36,517 bases of DNA from an uncultured Methylococcaceae bacterium. Lineage in GTDB: Bacteria; Pseudomonadota; Gammaproteobacteria; Methylococcales; Methylomonadaceae. Position 1 is the stretch's first letter. Each line of letters begins with the position of its first letter. Both the position numbers and the translations under genes were made by a program. Positions 1 to 9,775 of the stretch are shown here, in pieces. Below the pieces are notes generated by a model. It did not search any database, was not told the DNA's origin, and saw only the letters and a list, made by a program, of their open reading frames with translations. The stretch lies in contig CAIYOW010000017.1 of assembly GCA_903927955.1 (NCBI GenBank), positions 1 through 36,517 on the forward strand. The letters run 5' to 3'.

Positions 1-718
1 AAGCCCCGCCCAGGCTATAACCTTTCAAGCCCAGTTCTTCAATCAGTTGCGCGGCATATTGGCCGGGCGGGTTGATGAACACTGAGCCGCAACTGGGTTG
101 GTTGGTGGGTTGGGTTTTGGCGCGTTGCTCCAACAAACCTTTTATTTTTTTTATGCTTTCAGCGGCATCACCTGGCTGTAATTGCAAATGGGCAGCCAAA
201 AACCATTCATCCTCAAAACCTTTGGCAGAGCGGTAGCTGATTTTAAAATCAGTCGGCTGGCGCACGGTTACGATACCATTGACTGCCAGCATTTCGACAC
301 GGTTGACAATAGGCCAAGTTTCTCCGCCAAATGCGCCAGCATTCATTTTCAATGCACCGCCCATGGTGCCAGGGATACCCGCCAAGAATTCAGCGCCTGC
401 CAAATCTAGTTCGCTGCAAAAACGTGCAACATGGGCGCACGGCACACCTGCTTCAACATATACTGTACCGTCTTCGGCAACAGCCATCTGTTTTAATCTG
501 CTTTTGGTGTTTATCACCGTGCCTCGGATGCCGCCGTCCCTGACCAATAGGTTGCTGCCCAGCCCCATCCAAAATATCGGCTCAGCAGATGGCAATAGCT
601 TTATAAATTCAATCAAATCGTTTTTGTCAAACGGTATGTACAGGCGGTCGGCCTTGCCGCCCACCCGCCAACTGGTGTATTTCGCCAATTTTTCATCCAG
701 CAACAGTTGCCCTTTCAC
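1..718 (-). CDS. murB: UDP-N-acetylenolpyruvoylglucosamine reductase MurB (partial, C-terminus beyond window)
   Basis: MurB is the cytoplasmic flavoenzyme that reduces UDP-GlcNAc-enolpyruvate to UDP-MurNAc with NADPH. This frame is missing from the ORF track because it runs off the left edge; I translated it by hand and 239 residues are visible. FAD-binding motifs YTSWRVGGKAD, GLGSNLLVRDGG and AGIPGTMGGALKMNAGAFGGE are followed by PSCGSVFINPPG, which contains the conserved proton-donor serine (GSVF.NP). Roughly 60 residues should be missing at the C-terminus. The start is a GTG (VKGQLLLDE) two bases after the murC stop; no ATG lies upstream in frame before murC, and the shine-dalgarno is weak, so coupling to murC is likely. 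It is the last visible gene of the dcw cluster. Confidence 0.95.
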   Translation of the reverse strand, partial: MKGQLLLDEKLAKYTSWRVGGKADRLYIPFDKNDLIEFIKLLPSAEPIFWMGLGSNLLVRDGGIRGTVINTKSRLKQMAVAEDGTVYVEAGVPCAHVARFCSELDLAGAEFLAGIPGTMGGALKMNAGAFGGETWPIVNRVEMLAVNGIVTVRQPTDFKISYRSAKGFEDEWFLAAHLQLQPGDAAESIKKIKGLLEQRAKTQPTNQPSCGSVFINPPGQYAAQLIEELGLKGYSLGGA

Positions 719-720
719 CG

Positions 721-2169
721 CTAGCCCACCAACGCTTCTGCCAACAAGTTTGGTAGTTGCGTGGCAATTTGCCCGACATTGCCAGCACCCAGCGTTAAAA
801 CCACATCATCCGCTTTTAAAATACTGACCAGGATTTTCGGCAATTCATCCCAGCTTTCTATAAACACCGGATCAACTTGTCCCCGCACCCTTATCGCCCG
901 GCTTAAAGCCCGGCCATCGGCTCCAGGAATAGCGGTTTCTCCAGCGGAGTAGACTTCCGCCAATATCAGCACGTCTACTGTGGACAGTACATGGACAAAA
1001 TCCTCGAACAAGTCACGGGTTCTAGTATAGCGGTGCGGCTGAAAAATAACGACGGCGCGGCGGCTTGGCCATGCCTGGCGCATGGCTTCAAAAGTCGCCG
1101 CCATTTCGCGGGGGTGATGCCCGTAGTCATCCACCAAAGTTACCCGGCCTTCTGCCAGCGGCGCATCACCATTAATTTGAAAACGTCGGCCCACACCGGT
1201 AAACGCCAGTAGGCTGCGTTTAATGGCAGCATCTTCAACATTTATTTTGGTAGCCACAGCAATGGCAGCCAGTGCGTTCAGCATGTTGTGCCAGCCCGGC
1301 ATGTTCAAGGTCACTGCCAACGGAGGGTAATTGCCTCGGCGAATGACAGTAAATGAGGTTTGCATACCTTGTTGGCAGACATCAATAGCACGGACATCAG
1401 CGTCTGGATGAACACCATAAGTCATTGTTGGTTTGGAGATGTGTGGCAATATGGCTTGCACACCTTCATCATCCAGACATAACACTGCCAAGCCATAAAA
1501 AGGCAAGTGATGTAAAAACTCCAAAAAAGTCTCTTTTAAACGCTGATAGCAGTTTTGGTAAGTTGCCATGTGATCTTGGTCGATATTCGTGACAATGGCG
1601 ATCATCGGCTGCAAATACAAAAAAGATGCGTCGCTTTCATCGGCTTCTGCCACCAGATAATTGCTAAGACCCAGTTTGGCATTGCTACCGGCACTGTTCA
1701 GCCGGCCACCAATGACAAAAGTGGGGTCTAAGCCACCCTCTGCCAATAGGCTGGCAGTCAGGCTGGTTGTGGTCGTTTTGCCGTGTGTGCCCGCAACCGC
1801 TATGCCGAAACGAAAACGCATCAGCTCTGCCAACATTTCTGCCCGCGGGATGATGGGGATGCGTTTCAGGGCAGCCTCTTCCACTTCTACATTAGTATGG
1901 TCAACCGCGCTGGAGACCACCAGCACATCAGCCTCTATGATATTTTCACGCCGATGGCCAATGTGGATGGTCACCCCTAAGTCTGCCAGGCGTTGCGTGA
2001 CAGGGCTGTCTTTGATATCCGAACCGGATATCTGATAGCCTAAATTGGCCAGCACTTCGGCAATGCCGCTCATCCCTGTGCCGCCAATCCCGACAAAATG
2101 GATATGATCGATATTGCCTAACACGGCAGCAATCAAACGGGTAGAAAGGGTGTTTTTTGGAAAATTCAT
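721..2169 (-). CDS. murC: UDP-N-acetylmuramate--L-alanine ligase MurC
   Basis: MurC is the ATP-dependent cytoplasmic ligase that adds L-alanine to UDP-MurNAc, the first stem-peptide step. The N-terminal UDP-binding loop [17 protein letters not shown] lies near residues 24-40 and the ATP-binding loop GTHGKTTT at 127-134; [18 protein letters not shown] and FQPHRYTRT are typical of the central and C-terminal Mur-ligase domains. I moved the start from the track's 2229 to the ATG at 2169 (MNFPKNTLS), giving 482 residues, close to the usual ~480-490. That ATG overlaps the murG TGA as ATGA, so translation is probably coupled. The 20 extra residues in the track ORF are cysteine-rich read-through of murG sequence. 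Confidence 0.97.
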   Translation of the reverse strand: MNFPKNTLSTRLIAAVLGNIDHIHFVGIGGTGMSGIAEVLANLGYQISGSDIKDSPVTQRLADLGVTIHIGHRRENIIEADVLVVSSAVDHTNVEVEEAALKRIPIIPRAEMLAELMRFRFGIAVAGTHGKTTTTSLTASLLAEGGLDPTFVIGGRLNSAGSNAKLGLSNYLVAEADESDASFLYLQPMIAIVTNIDQDHMATYQNCYQRLKETFLEFLHHLPFYGLAVLCLDDEGVQAILPHISKPTMTYGVHPDADVRAIDVCQQGMQTSFTVIRRGNYPPLAVTLNMPGWHNMLNALAAIAVATKINVEDAAIKRSLLAFTGVGRRFQINGDAPLAEGRVTLVDDYGHHPREMAATFEAMRQAWPSRRAVVIFQPHRYTRTRDLFEDFVHVLSTVDVLILAEVYSAGETAIPGADGRALSRAIRVRGQVDPVFIESWDELPKILVSILKADDVVLTLGAGNVGQIATQLPNLLAEALVG

Positions 2170-3224
2170 GCACTTGCCTCTGTTATACAGGCTGCCGCCA
2201 CAGCAGCAGTCGCGTCTAGTCGGGCGCATCGTTGGGCGGCTTGTGACATAGCTGCCAAGTTTTCCCTTACCGTTTGTATCTGAGTAACTAAGTTGGTCGT
2301 ATCCAAGTCTTTTTGTAATATTGTCACGCTAGCATTGGCCTCGCCCAAGAATTTCGCATTGGCGACTTGATGGTCGTCAATGGCATTGGGCAGTGGAATG
2401 AATATAGCCGGTACGCCCATGGCAGCCACTTCGCTGACCGTCATTGCGCCAGCACGGCAGATGACTAAATCGGCCCATTGATACGCGGCTGCCATGTCGG
2501 TGATAAAGGCCTGCACATCGGCGGTCACTGCCAATTCCGCGTAGCGTTGGGTCACTTGTGCCTGCATGGCTGTACCCGTTTGGTGTGTGACGACGGCATC
2601 TTTGATCTGTGCCAGTGCTTCAGGCAGTGCATTGTTGAGTGCTTGTGCCCCTTGGCTGCCGCCCACCACTAACACATTCAAGCCATTATGGTCGGTTTTT
2701 AGGGTGGCTAATTCGGCTTGTCGCATAAATTGTTTACGCAGCGGATTGCCGGTGCATTGGGCCTTGATTTTTTTGTTAAAACTGTCGGGAAATGCCTCCA
2801 GTACCCGTTGCGCAAATTTGGCCAGCCAGCGGTTAGTGGTGCCGGGTACGCGGTTTTGTTCATGGATAACCAAGGGAATGCCCAGCAATTTCGCCATTAA
2901 ACCACCAGGGCCTGCAACAAAGCCGCCCATGCCCAATACTACATCCGGTTTGCGGCGGCGTAATATGACCCAAGCTTGCAGACAAGCTTTCAGCAACAAA
3001 AACACCGCTTTTAGCTTCGCCACCCAGCCTTTGCCTCTGACCCCAGCCACCGGTAACCAATCAATGGCAATACCCTGTTCGGGCACCACCCTGCTTTCCA
3101 GACCTTTGCGCGTGCCTAGCCAGCTGACTTGCCAGTTCTGATCAATTAAGTATTGGGCGACGGCGAGCGCGGGGAATACATGCCCGCCAGTGCCTCCCGC
3201 CATGATGACTATCGATTTGCCCAT
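2166..3224 (-). CDS. murG: Undecaprenyldiphospho-muramoylpentapeptide beta-N-acetylglucosaminyltransferase MurG
   Basis: MurG is the peripheral inner-membrane GT28 glycosyltransferase that converts lipid I to lipid II using UDP-GlcNAc. The N-terminal glycine loop [16 protein letters not shown], the second loop [21 protein letters not shown] near residue 121, [12 protein letters not shown] and the UDP-GlcNAc site [24 protein letters not shown] are all present. The 352-residue length matches the family. The ATG start lies inside the 3' end of ftsW (16-bp overlap) and the stop overlaps the murC start, so it sits tightly inside the dcw operon. No anomalies were seen. Confidence 0.97.
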   Translation of the reverse strand: MGKSIVIMAGGTGGHVFPALAVAQYLIDQNWQVSWLGTRKGLESRVVPEQGIAIDWLPVAGVRGKGWVAKLKAVFLLLKACLQAWVILRRRKPDVVLGMGGFVAGPGGLMAKLLGIPLVIHEQNRVPGTTNRWLAKFAQRVLEAFPDSFNKKIKAQCTGNPLRKQFMRQAELATLKTDHNGLNVLVVGGSQGAQALNNALPEALAQIKDAVVTHQTGTAMQAQVTQRYAELAVTADVQAFITDMAAAYQWADLVICRAGAMTVSEVAAMGVPAIFIPLPNAIDDHQVANAKFLGEANASVTILQKDLDTTNLVTQIQTVRENLAAMSQAAQRCARLDATAAVAAACITEASA

Positions 3225-4420
3225 GCCCCAAACCTTTTTTTAGGTGAACTGGCGTTAAGTTCGGCAGTTTCGCTATGCACCCGAAATAATAATGCCAGTG
3301 CGCAGCACATGCTGATCATGCTGCCGCCGCCATAACTCATTAGTGGCAAGGTCAAGCCTTTTGTAGGTAATATCCCCATGTTCACGCCCATATTTACGAA
3401 GGCCTGAAAAGCAAACCAAATACCTATACCGTAAGATAAATAGGCTGAAAATTTCTGCCCGGCCATTTCGGCGGCTTGGGCAATGGCAAAAGTCCGCCAA
3501 ACCAGTGCGGCAAAAAGGGTAATCACCATCATTACCCCCATAAATCCTAGCTCTTCACCGATGACCGAAAATATAAAATCGGTATGGGCCTCCGGCAAAT
3601 AAAACATTTTTTGTACGCCACTGCCAAGACCAACGCCCAGCCATTCGCCGCGTCCGATGGCAACAAGCGCATTTAACAATTGATAGTCAGTGCCCTTAGG
3701 ATCGTCGAATGGGTTCATAAAGCTGGTGACCCGCAATTTGCGATACTCGGAACTAAAAATTATAATTGCCGCTGCCGCCCCTAAGATTAAAAACAATAAA
3801 ATAAATTGCGACAATTGGGCGCCAGCCAAAAACATGATGCCCATGGCGATGATAATCAGCACCACTGAAGAGCCAAAATCTGGTTCCAATAGCAGTAAGC
3901 CACACGCTATGCCAAATAGCAGTAGCGGCTTTATCAAGCTAAAAGTTGATTTACGGATTGATTGATGATGGCGAGTGATATAACCTGCCATGTAAATCAC
4001 AGCAAAAAATTTCATCAATTCGGATACTTGAATATTAAGCCCGGCAATTTTTAACCAGCGTCTACTGCCGTTGACTTCAACACCTAAACCGGGTATTAGC
4101 ACCACTATCAATAATAACAGGCCAATACCAAACAACAGGCCACCCCGCTTTTCCCAAACCTGCATCGGGATTTTCTTGGCAATGACATACCCTAATACCA
4201 TACCTATTCCGATATGCGCCAGTTGTTTGAAAATATCATGTTGAAAGGGTGCTGCCAATAGCGGATCAAACAAATTACCGCTTTCTTTGTTGACCGCCCA
4301 ATGTAAAGATGAAGAGGCCACCATTACATAACCAAATGCTATTATAGAAGCACTGATCAGTGCCAGTAGGCCATCAAAATGAAAAAATTCTTTATTTGCT
4401 GGTTTTATGACGCGGCTCAT
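3209..4420 (-). CDS. ftsW: Septal peptidoglycan polymerase FtsW (SEDS family)
   Basis: FtsW is an integral-membrane SEDS glycosyltransferase that polymerises lipid II at the division septum together with FtsI. The 403-residue protein has about ten hydrophobic segments. SEDS signatures include GLGVEVNGSRRWLKIAGLNIQVSE, LLLEPDFGSSVVL, the large periplasmic loop region DYQLLNALVAIGRGEWLGVGLG.G, LPEAHTDFIFSVIGEELGF and the C-terminal GLTLPLMSYGGGSM. The location between murD and murG is diagnostic for FtsW rather than the elongation paralogue RodA. The ATG overlaps the murD TGA (ATGA), and the stop lies 16 bp inside murG. Confidence 0.96.
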   Translation of the reverse strand: MSRVIKPANKEFFHFDGLLALISASIIAFGYVMVASSSLHWAVNKESGNLFDPLLAAPFQHDIFKQLAHIGIGMVLGYVIAKKIPMQVWEKRGGLLFGIGLLLLIVVLIPGLGVEVNGSRRWLKIAGLNIQVSELMKFFAVIYMAGYITRHHQSIRKSTFSLIKPLLLFGIACGLLLLEPDFGSSVVLIIIAMGIMFLAGAQLSQFILLFLILGAAAAIIIFSSEYRKLRVTSFMNPFDDPKGTDYQLLNALVAIGRGEWLGVGLGSGVQKMFYLPEAHTDFIFSVIGEELGFMGVMMVITLFAALVWRTFAIAQAAEMAGQKFSAYLSYGIGIWFAFQAFVNMGVNMGILPTKGLTLPLMSYGGGSMISMCCALALLFRVHSETAELNASSPKKRFGAWANR

Positions 4421-5787
4421 CGGGCGAGCTCCATGACGGCTTTGACAAACTTGTTGCCACGGTCTTGATAGTTTTTAAATTGGTCTAAACTTGCGCAAGC
4501 GGGTGACAGCAGCACACTGTCTCCTGTTTTTGCCAATGAGGCGGCAATTTTTACCGCCTCATTCATGTTGCTGGCGGAATAGACGGGCACACAACCTGCC
4601 AAGGCTTGTTCTATCAATGGCGCGTCCTTACCCATTAACACCACACTTTTGGCTTTGGCATAGATCACTGGTCTGAGTTCGTTCATATCCGCACCTTTGG
4701 CTTCGCCACCGGCGATCAGGATAACTTTGTCCTGATAACCTTCCAATGCGGCAACACAAGCGCCAATATTGGTTGCTTTGGAGTCGTTTATCCAGGTGAT
4801 ACCACGGATATCAGCGACTTTTTGCATCCGGTGTTCCAATCCTTTGAAGTTACGCAAGGCATGGCACATGGCTTGGCTGTCTAGCCCCACTGCCGTACCT
4901 AAGGCCAATGCCGCCAAGGCATTGGCGGCATTGTGGCGGCCTTCCAGAGGCAACGAGGCGAGTGTCATTAATGGCGTTGACCCTTGCATCAGGTATTCCG
5001 TATCGCCGTGCTGGGCCAGATGGAAATCGGCGGGCTTTTTAATGGAGAATGTCAGTGTGTTTCGGTCCGGTTCAAGCATGTCGGACACTAAGGGGTCATC
5101 GGCGTTGATAACCATTGCACCATTGCCAGAGAATATACGTTTTTTCTGTGTGGCATAATCCGCTATGCTGCTATGCCTGTCCAGATGATCGGCACTGATG
5201 TTTAATACCGTTGCAGCAGCGGCGTTTAATGCCGAGGTGCGTTCCAATTGAAAACTGGATAATTCTATGACATAAAGTTGTGCTTGTTGGTTTAGCAAAT
5301 CTAATGCCGGAATGCCCAGATTGCCGCCAATAGCGACCCGCAAACCTGCCGCCGCCGCCATTTCACCCAGCATGGTGGTGACAGTGCTTTTGCCGTTGGA
5401 GCCGGTCACACCGATTATCGGCGCATCATCCGAACAGGCGAACAAGTCTATATCGCTGACAATTTTAGTGCCATTGGCAATCGCTTTAATGATCGCTTTT
5501 TCGTTTAATGCAATCCCGGGGCTAACCACCAGATGGGTGGACACTTTAAATGCAGGTTCATCAAAGCCACCTGTGAATACCGGTGTGTCCGGCATCATTT
5601 CAAAAAACTCTTGCAATAGTGGCGGGTTAGGGCGGCTATCGGTAATGGCAAACTTAAATCCCAGCTTGCGTAAAAAATGCGCGACCGAAATGCCGGTGCT
5701 GCCTATGCCGACCACCAGCACCTTAGACGTTTGGGGGTCTAAGGCAAAATGCGCTTTTAAATTTTGTAGAATGAGGGGCGTGTCCAT
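4417..5787 (-). CDS. murD: UDP-N-acetylmuramoylalanine--D-glutamate ligase MurD
   Basis: MurD is the cytoplasmic ATP-dependent ligase that adds D-glutamate to UDP-MurNAc-L-Ala. The N-terminal Rossmann-like loop VLVVGIGSTGISVAHFLRKLG lies at residues 23-43, the ATP loop GVTGSNGKSTV at about 126-136, followed by NISADHLDRH, EGRHNAANALAALALG, WINDSKATNIGA and the C-terminal LLSPACASLDQFKNYQDRG. The 456-residue length is standard. It is separated by 2 bp from mraY upstream and shares ATGA with ftsW downstream. Confidence 0.97.
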   Translation of the reverse strand: MDTPLILQNLKAHFALDPQTSKVLVVGIGSTGISVAHFLRKLGFKFAITDSRPNPPLLQEFFEMMPDTPVFTGGFDEPAFKVSTHLVVSPGIALNEKAIIKAIANGTKIVSDIDLFACSDDAPIIGVTGSNGKSTVTTMLGEMAAAAGLRVAIGGNLGIPALDLLNQQAQLYVIELSSFQLERTSALNAAAATVLNISADHLDRHSSIADYATQKKRIFSGNGAMVINADDPLVSDMLEPDRNTLTFSIKKPADFHLAQHGDTEYLMQGSTPLMTLASLPLEGRHNAANALAALALGTAVGLDSQAMCHALRNFKGLEHRMQKVADIRGITWINDSKATNIGACVAALEGYQDKVILIAGGEAKGADMNELRPVIYAKAKSVVLMGKDAPLIEQALAGCVPVYSASNMNEAVKIAASLAKTGDSVLLSPACASLDQFKNYQDRGNKFVKAVMELAR

Positions 5788-5789
5788 AT

Positions 5790-6872
5790 TTACCTCAGCT
5801 TAAGTGTGGCGAGACCAATCAGCACTAATATGATAGTGATGATCCAAAACCGGACAATCACCCGAGGTTCAGGCCAGCCTTTCAATTCGAAATGATGATG
5901 GATGGGGGCCATTTTAAATACCCGTTTGCCGGTGGTTTTGAAGGACACTACTTGAATAATCACTGACAAGGTTTCCATGACAAATACGCCCCCCATAATG
6001 ACCAGCACCATTTCTTGCCGTACCAATACCGCCAGCACACCTAAGGCGGCACCCAGCGCCAAAGCGCCCACATCCCCCATAAACACCATGGCGGGGTAGG
6101 TGTTAAACCATAAAAAACCCAGTCCTGCACCGATTAAAGCGGCGCAAAAAACAATCAGTTCACCGGCATTAGGCAAGTAAGGTATGGACAAATATTCCGC
6201 AAAAGCCACATGACCGGATAGGTACGCAAATATGCTTAACCCAGCGGCAACCATGACGGTCGGCATAATGGCAAGACCATCTAAACCATCGGTCAGGTTG
6301 ACCGCGTTGCTAGTGCCAACAATCACAAAATATGTTAGCACCACATACATCCAGCCCATATCAATCATGACATCTTTAAAAAATGGCAGGATAAATTGGG
6401 TTTCCGCAGGCAACACGGCGGTTTTGTAGAGGAACACGGCTGCAGCCATGCCAATCAGCGATTGCCCTAAATATTTGGCTTTTGCTGATAAACCGTCGCT
6501 ATTGCGTTTGATCACTTTTTTATAGTCATCCAAGAAGCCGATGACACCATAACCCAGCGTTACCAGCAGTATGACCCAAATATATCGGTTGCTTAGATCT
6601 GCCCAAAGCAACGTGCTTAACGCGATGGCAATCAAAATCAACGTGCCACCCATAGTTGGGGTGCCTGATTTTTGGTAATGGGATTGGGGGCCCAGTTCGC
6701 GGATGCTCTGGCCAATTTTCTTGACACTCAGTTTGTCAATCATCATGGGGCCAATCCATAAGGAAATGCCCAAAGAGGTTAGTACGCCCAGAATGGCGCG
6801 GAAAGTTAGGTAGTGGAACACCCTAAAGCCACCATCAAAACGCATCAAGTATTCTGTCAAATAAAGTAACAT
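5790..6872 (-). CDS. mraY: Phospho-N-acetylmuramoyl-pentapeptide transferase MraY
   Basis: MraY is a polytopic inner-membrane enzyme that transfers phospho-MurNAc-pentapeptide from UDP to undecaprenyl phosphate, producing lipid I. Family signatures are visible: the N-terminal [48 protein letters not shown] with the catalytic DDxx[29 protein letters not shown], and the C-terminal [25 protein letters not shown]. The 360-residue length and about ten transmembrane segments are as expected. It lies between murF (3-bp gap) and murD (2-bp gap). Confidence 0.98.
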   Translation of the reverse strand: MLLYLTEYLMRFDGGFRVFHYLTFRAILGVLTSLGISLWIGPMMIDKLSVKKIGQSIRELGPQSHYQKSGTPTMGGTLILIAIALSTLLWADLSNRYIWVILLVTLGYGVIGFLDDYKKVIKRNSDGLSAKAKYLGQSLIGMAAAVFLYKTAVLPAETQFILPFFKDVMIDMGWMYVVLTYFVIVGTSNAVNLTDGLDGLAIMPTVMVAAGLSIFAYLSGHVAFAEYLSIPYLPNAGELIVFCAALIGAGLGFLWFNTYPAMVFMGDVGALALGAALGVLAVLVRQEMVLVIMGGVFVMETLSVIIQVVSFKTTGKRVFKMAPIHHHFELKGWPEPRVIVRFWIITIILVLIGLATLKLR

Positions 6873-6875
6873 GGT

Positions 6876-8237
6876 TTAAATCCTGAAATTATCCACCAGA
6901 GCCGCCACTACATTTTCCATGTGTTGCGCCCTTGAGCCTTTTATTAAAATTGTTTCCGTGCCGGTGATTTCCTGTTGTAATGCGGCAATTAAAGCTTGCT
7001 GGTCAGGGTAATGGCTTGCACCTGTGCCAAAAGCAGCCACGGTATGCCGACAATCATCCCCTACGGCAAAGACACGCTCTACGCCACTGGCTTTAATCAG
7101 CGGTGCCAATGCGGCGTGCAATTTGGCACTGTCTTCCCCTAGTTCACCAAACATGCCCAATACTAACCAAGGCCGCCCCTGGCAACTGGCTAATACATCT
7201 AGGCCTACTTTCAGCGAAGAAGCGTTTGCGTTATAGGAGTCGTCAATGATGATGTTGCCAAGACGGCCTATTAATGGCTGCAGCCGCCCTGTCACACATT
7301 TGACGCGCGCTAGGCCTTCGGCAATTTGCTCAAGGCTTAACCCTAAAGCCAATGCCGCAGCGGCAGCAGCCAAAGCATTCATGACATTGTGCTGGCCCGC
7401 CAACGGCAAATGGATGGTTATTTGTCCTCGCGGGCAAACCAGCTGAAAGCGGGTTAAAAACGCGTTATTGCTTATTTCGCTATGTATATCCAATGGGTAG
7501 ATATCGGCCTTGCTTTCCCAACCAAAAGACAAAATTTTTCTTGCTCCAGCCAAACCTTTCCAATAATTAAAATAGTGGTCGCTGTCGTTAAGGACCGCTA
7601 TGCCTTCTGCCTTAAGGGTTTGTATAATCTCACCCTTGGCCCTGGCAACACCGTCTAGGCTGCCAAAACCTTGCAAATGTGCAGCCCCGGCATTATTCAA
7701 AATCACCACGTCGGCTTGGGCATAGCGGCTGGTGTAAGCTATTTCCCCACGGTGGTTAGCCCCCATTTCTATGACGGCATAGCGATGCGTATCATGTATG
7801 CGCATCAAGGTGAGAGGTACGCCAATGTCGTTATTCAGGTTGCCTTGAGTGAATAAGGTGTTGCCAGCGGTGGCTAAAATGGCAGCGGTCATTTCCTTGA
7901 CGGTCGTTTTGCCGTTGCTGCCGGTGATGCCCACTACTTGCACATCAGCTTTGTTGCGCCATGCCCCCGCTATTTGCGCCAAAGCCAGACGGGTGTCGGC
8001 CACCACAATGTGCGGTATGTCGGCATGGAAGCCAGCATGGATAATGGCTGCCTGGGCACCCGCTTGTTGGGCTTGGCAAATAAAGTTGTTGCCGTCAAAA
8101 AACTCACCTTTGATGGCAATATAGAGTTGCCCGGGTTGGAGGCTGCGCGTATCAATGCCCAAGGATGATACTGCAAGGTCTTCACCGTATCGTTGCCCTG
8201 AAGTTATGGCGGCAATTTCACTTAGCAAGAGGTTCAT
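6876..8237 (-). CDS. murF: UDP-N-acetylmuramoyl-tripeptide--D-alanyl-D-alanine ligase MurF
   Basis: MurF is the cytoplasmic ligase that adds D-Ala-D-Ala to complete the UDP-MurNAc-pentapeptide. The ATP loop GITGSNGKTTVKEM lies at residues 103-116, followed by VIEMGANHRGEIAY, LPLAGQHNVMNALAAAAAA, IIDDSYNANASSLKVGL and LVLGMFGELGEDS. I chose the ATG at 8237 (MNLLLSEIAAITSG), which leaves a 2-bp gap after the murE stop and gives 453 residues. The track start at 8273 would add 12 unconserved residues overlapping murE. Neither start has a strong ribosome-binding site, consistent with translational coupling in the dcw operon. Confidence 0.96.
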   Translation of the reverse strand: MNLLLSEIAAITSGQRYGEDLAVSSLGIDTRSLQPGQLYIAIKGEFFDGNNFICQAQQAGAQAAIIHAGFHADIPHIVVADTRLALAQIAGAWRNKADVQVVGITGSNGKTTVKEMTAAILATAGNTLFTQGNLNNDIGVPLTLMRIHDTHRYAVIEMGANHRGEIAYTSRYAQADVVILNNAGAAHLQGFGSLDGVARAKGEIIQTLKAEGIAVLNDSDHYFNYWKGLAGARKILSFGWESKADIYPLDIHSEISNNAFLTRFQLVCPRGQITIHLPLAGQHNVMNALAAAAAALALGLSLEQIAEGLARVKCVTGRLQPLIGRLGNIIIDDSYNANASSLKVGLDVLASCQGRPWLVLGMFGELGEDSAKLHAALAPLIKASGVERVFAVGDDCRHTVAAFGTGASHYPDQQALIAALQQEITGTETILIKGSRAQHMENVVAALVDNFRI

Positions 8238-8239
8238 GG

Positions 8240-9775
8240 CTAAAACGGTGGCATTGGGTTGGCAGCATGGCAATCGGTTGCCTTGACTGGATACGCTTGG
8301 TTGCTGGCCAAGCAGCGGATCACGGTATCCCGGTCGCTAAACGGGTGGTAAGTGCCATTAATTTCTTGATAATTTTCGTGGCCTTTACCGGCGATCAGCA
8401 CATAATCTGCGGCATCCGCGTGGCTTATCGCATGGGCAATGGCTTGGGCGCGGTCGGCTATTACCTGCGCTTTGCCCATTTTGCAGCCTGCCAAAATATC
8501 GGCAATGATCGCTTGCGGGTTTTCAAAGCGCGGGTTGTCGTCAGTGACAATAATATGATCTGCCCAGTTTTCGGCTATTTTGCCCATTTCGGCACGTTTT
8601 CCGGCATCACGGTTGCCGCCACAGCCAAATACCAGCCATAAGGCATTGCCATTGTGTTGGCGTAGGCTGGCTAATGCTTTATCCAAGGCATCAGGGGTAT
8701 GGGCATAATCTATAAACACGGTGGGCTGGCCCGGTTTTCCAAAACGCTCCATACGACCGGCAATGGGCTTTAATTGTGCCAGCCGTGCAATTGCCGTTGT
8801 GAATGGCACAGCCGTTGCCAAGGCCACTGCCAGCACACATAAAGCGTTGGCGATGTTGTAGTCGCCATACAGCGGCAGCGAAACCTTTGCGGTATGATCA
8901 CGCCAACTGATACAAAAGCCAATGCCATCTGCCTGATGGGTGATGTTTTCCGCCAGCAAGCGTTCGCCTTTCGGCGGTTTTCGACCTGTTTGGCTAATAC
9001 CCCACAGCATCGTATGGGCGGGTAGGGTAGAAACCACTTGGTCACTGTAGGGGTCATCTAAATTCACCACTGCAAAGCTAAGTTCAGGTTTTGCAAACAA
9101 GGCCAACTTGGCTTGCAGATAAGCATCCATAGTCAGATGGTAATCTAAGTGGTCGCGGCTGAAGTTGGTGAACACAGCGCCTTTAAAGGTGATGCCGTTT
9201 ACCCTGCCTTGATCCAAACCATGTGAGGACACCTCCAAGACCACCGTTTGGTTGTGCTGTTTTGCCAGTTCCGCCAGCATGGTTTGCAAGGCCAGCGCGT
9301 CGGGTGTGGTGTTGGCGGTTTTGCTGAGCTGCCCAAAGGGACCCCAGCCGAGCGTGCCAATAACACCACAATTATCCAGCAGTTGGCCTAAAAAATGGCT
9401 ACAGGATGTTTTGCCGTTGGTGCCGGTAATGCCAATAACGTTGAGATGGCGGGACGGTTGCCCATAAAAACGCGACGCAATCAGTCCTAACGATTTATCC
9501 AAGCTATTAATGGCTATGACAGGCACATCAAGTTGTCCGGCAAAATTTTTCAGTAAATCAGCCCCCCCCTTTTGCGGGTCGAACAATAATGCCGTAGTGC
9601 CATTGTCTATCGCTTGCTGAAGATGCGACAAGCCATGTTGTTGTGAGCCTGCCAAGGCAATAAAGGCATTGCCGGGCTGCAATTTTCGGCTATCCAGAGC
9701 CAAGCCATTGATCAAGCAATCATTGTTCGAGCCACTAAGCTCCGCTAATCCATCAAGCAAGTCTCTCAACATCAT
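8240..9775 (-). CDS. murE: UDP-N-acetylmuramoyl-tripeptide synthetase MurE (meso-diaminopimelate-adding)
   Basis: MurE adds the third stem-peptide amino acid. The ATP loop GITGTNGKTS is at residues 115-124, with TTPDALALQ, VLEVSSHGLDQGRV, FTNFSRDHLDYHLTMDAY and YGDYNIANALCVLAVA following. TDDNPRFENP at 411-420 contains the DNPR motif that specifies meso-diaminopimelate over lysine, so the peptidoglycan is the Gram-negative A1gamma type. At 511 residues it is a little longer than E. coli MurE (495) because of an unconserved C-terminal tail (KATDCHAANPMPPF). The ATG overlaps the ftsI TGA (ATGA). Confidence 0.97.
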   Translation of the reverse strand: MMLRDLLDGLAELSGSNNDCLINGLALDSRKLQPGNAFIALAGSQQHGLSHLQQAIDNGTTALLFDPQKGGADLLKNFAGQLDVPVIAINSLDKSLGLIASRFYGQPSRHLNVIGITGTNGKTSCSHFLGQLLDNCGVIGTLGWGPFGQLSKTANTTPDALALQTMLAELAKQHNQTVVLEVSSHGLDQGRVNGITFKGAVFTNFSRDHLDYHLTMDAYLQAKLALFAKPELSFAVVNLDDPYSDQVVSTLPAHTMLWGISQTGRKPPKGERLLAENITHQADGIGFCISWRDHTAKVSLPLYGDYNIANALCVLAVALATAVPFTTAIARLAQLKPIAGRMERFGKPGQPTVFIDYAHTPDALDKALASLRQHNGNALWLVFGCGGNRDAGKRAEMGKIAENWADHIIVTDDNPRFENPQAIIADILAGCKMGKAQVIADRAQAIAHAISHADAADYVLIAGKGHENYQEINGTYHPFSDRDTVIRCLASNQAYPVKATDCHAANPMPPF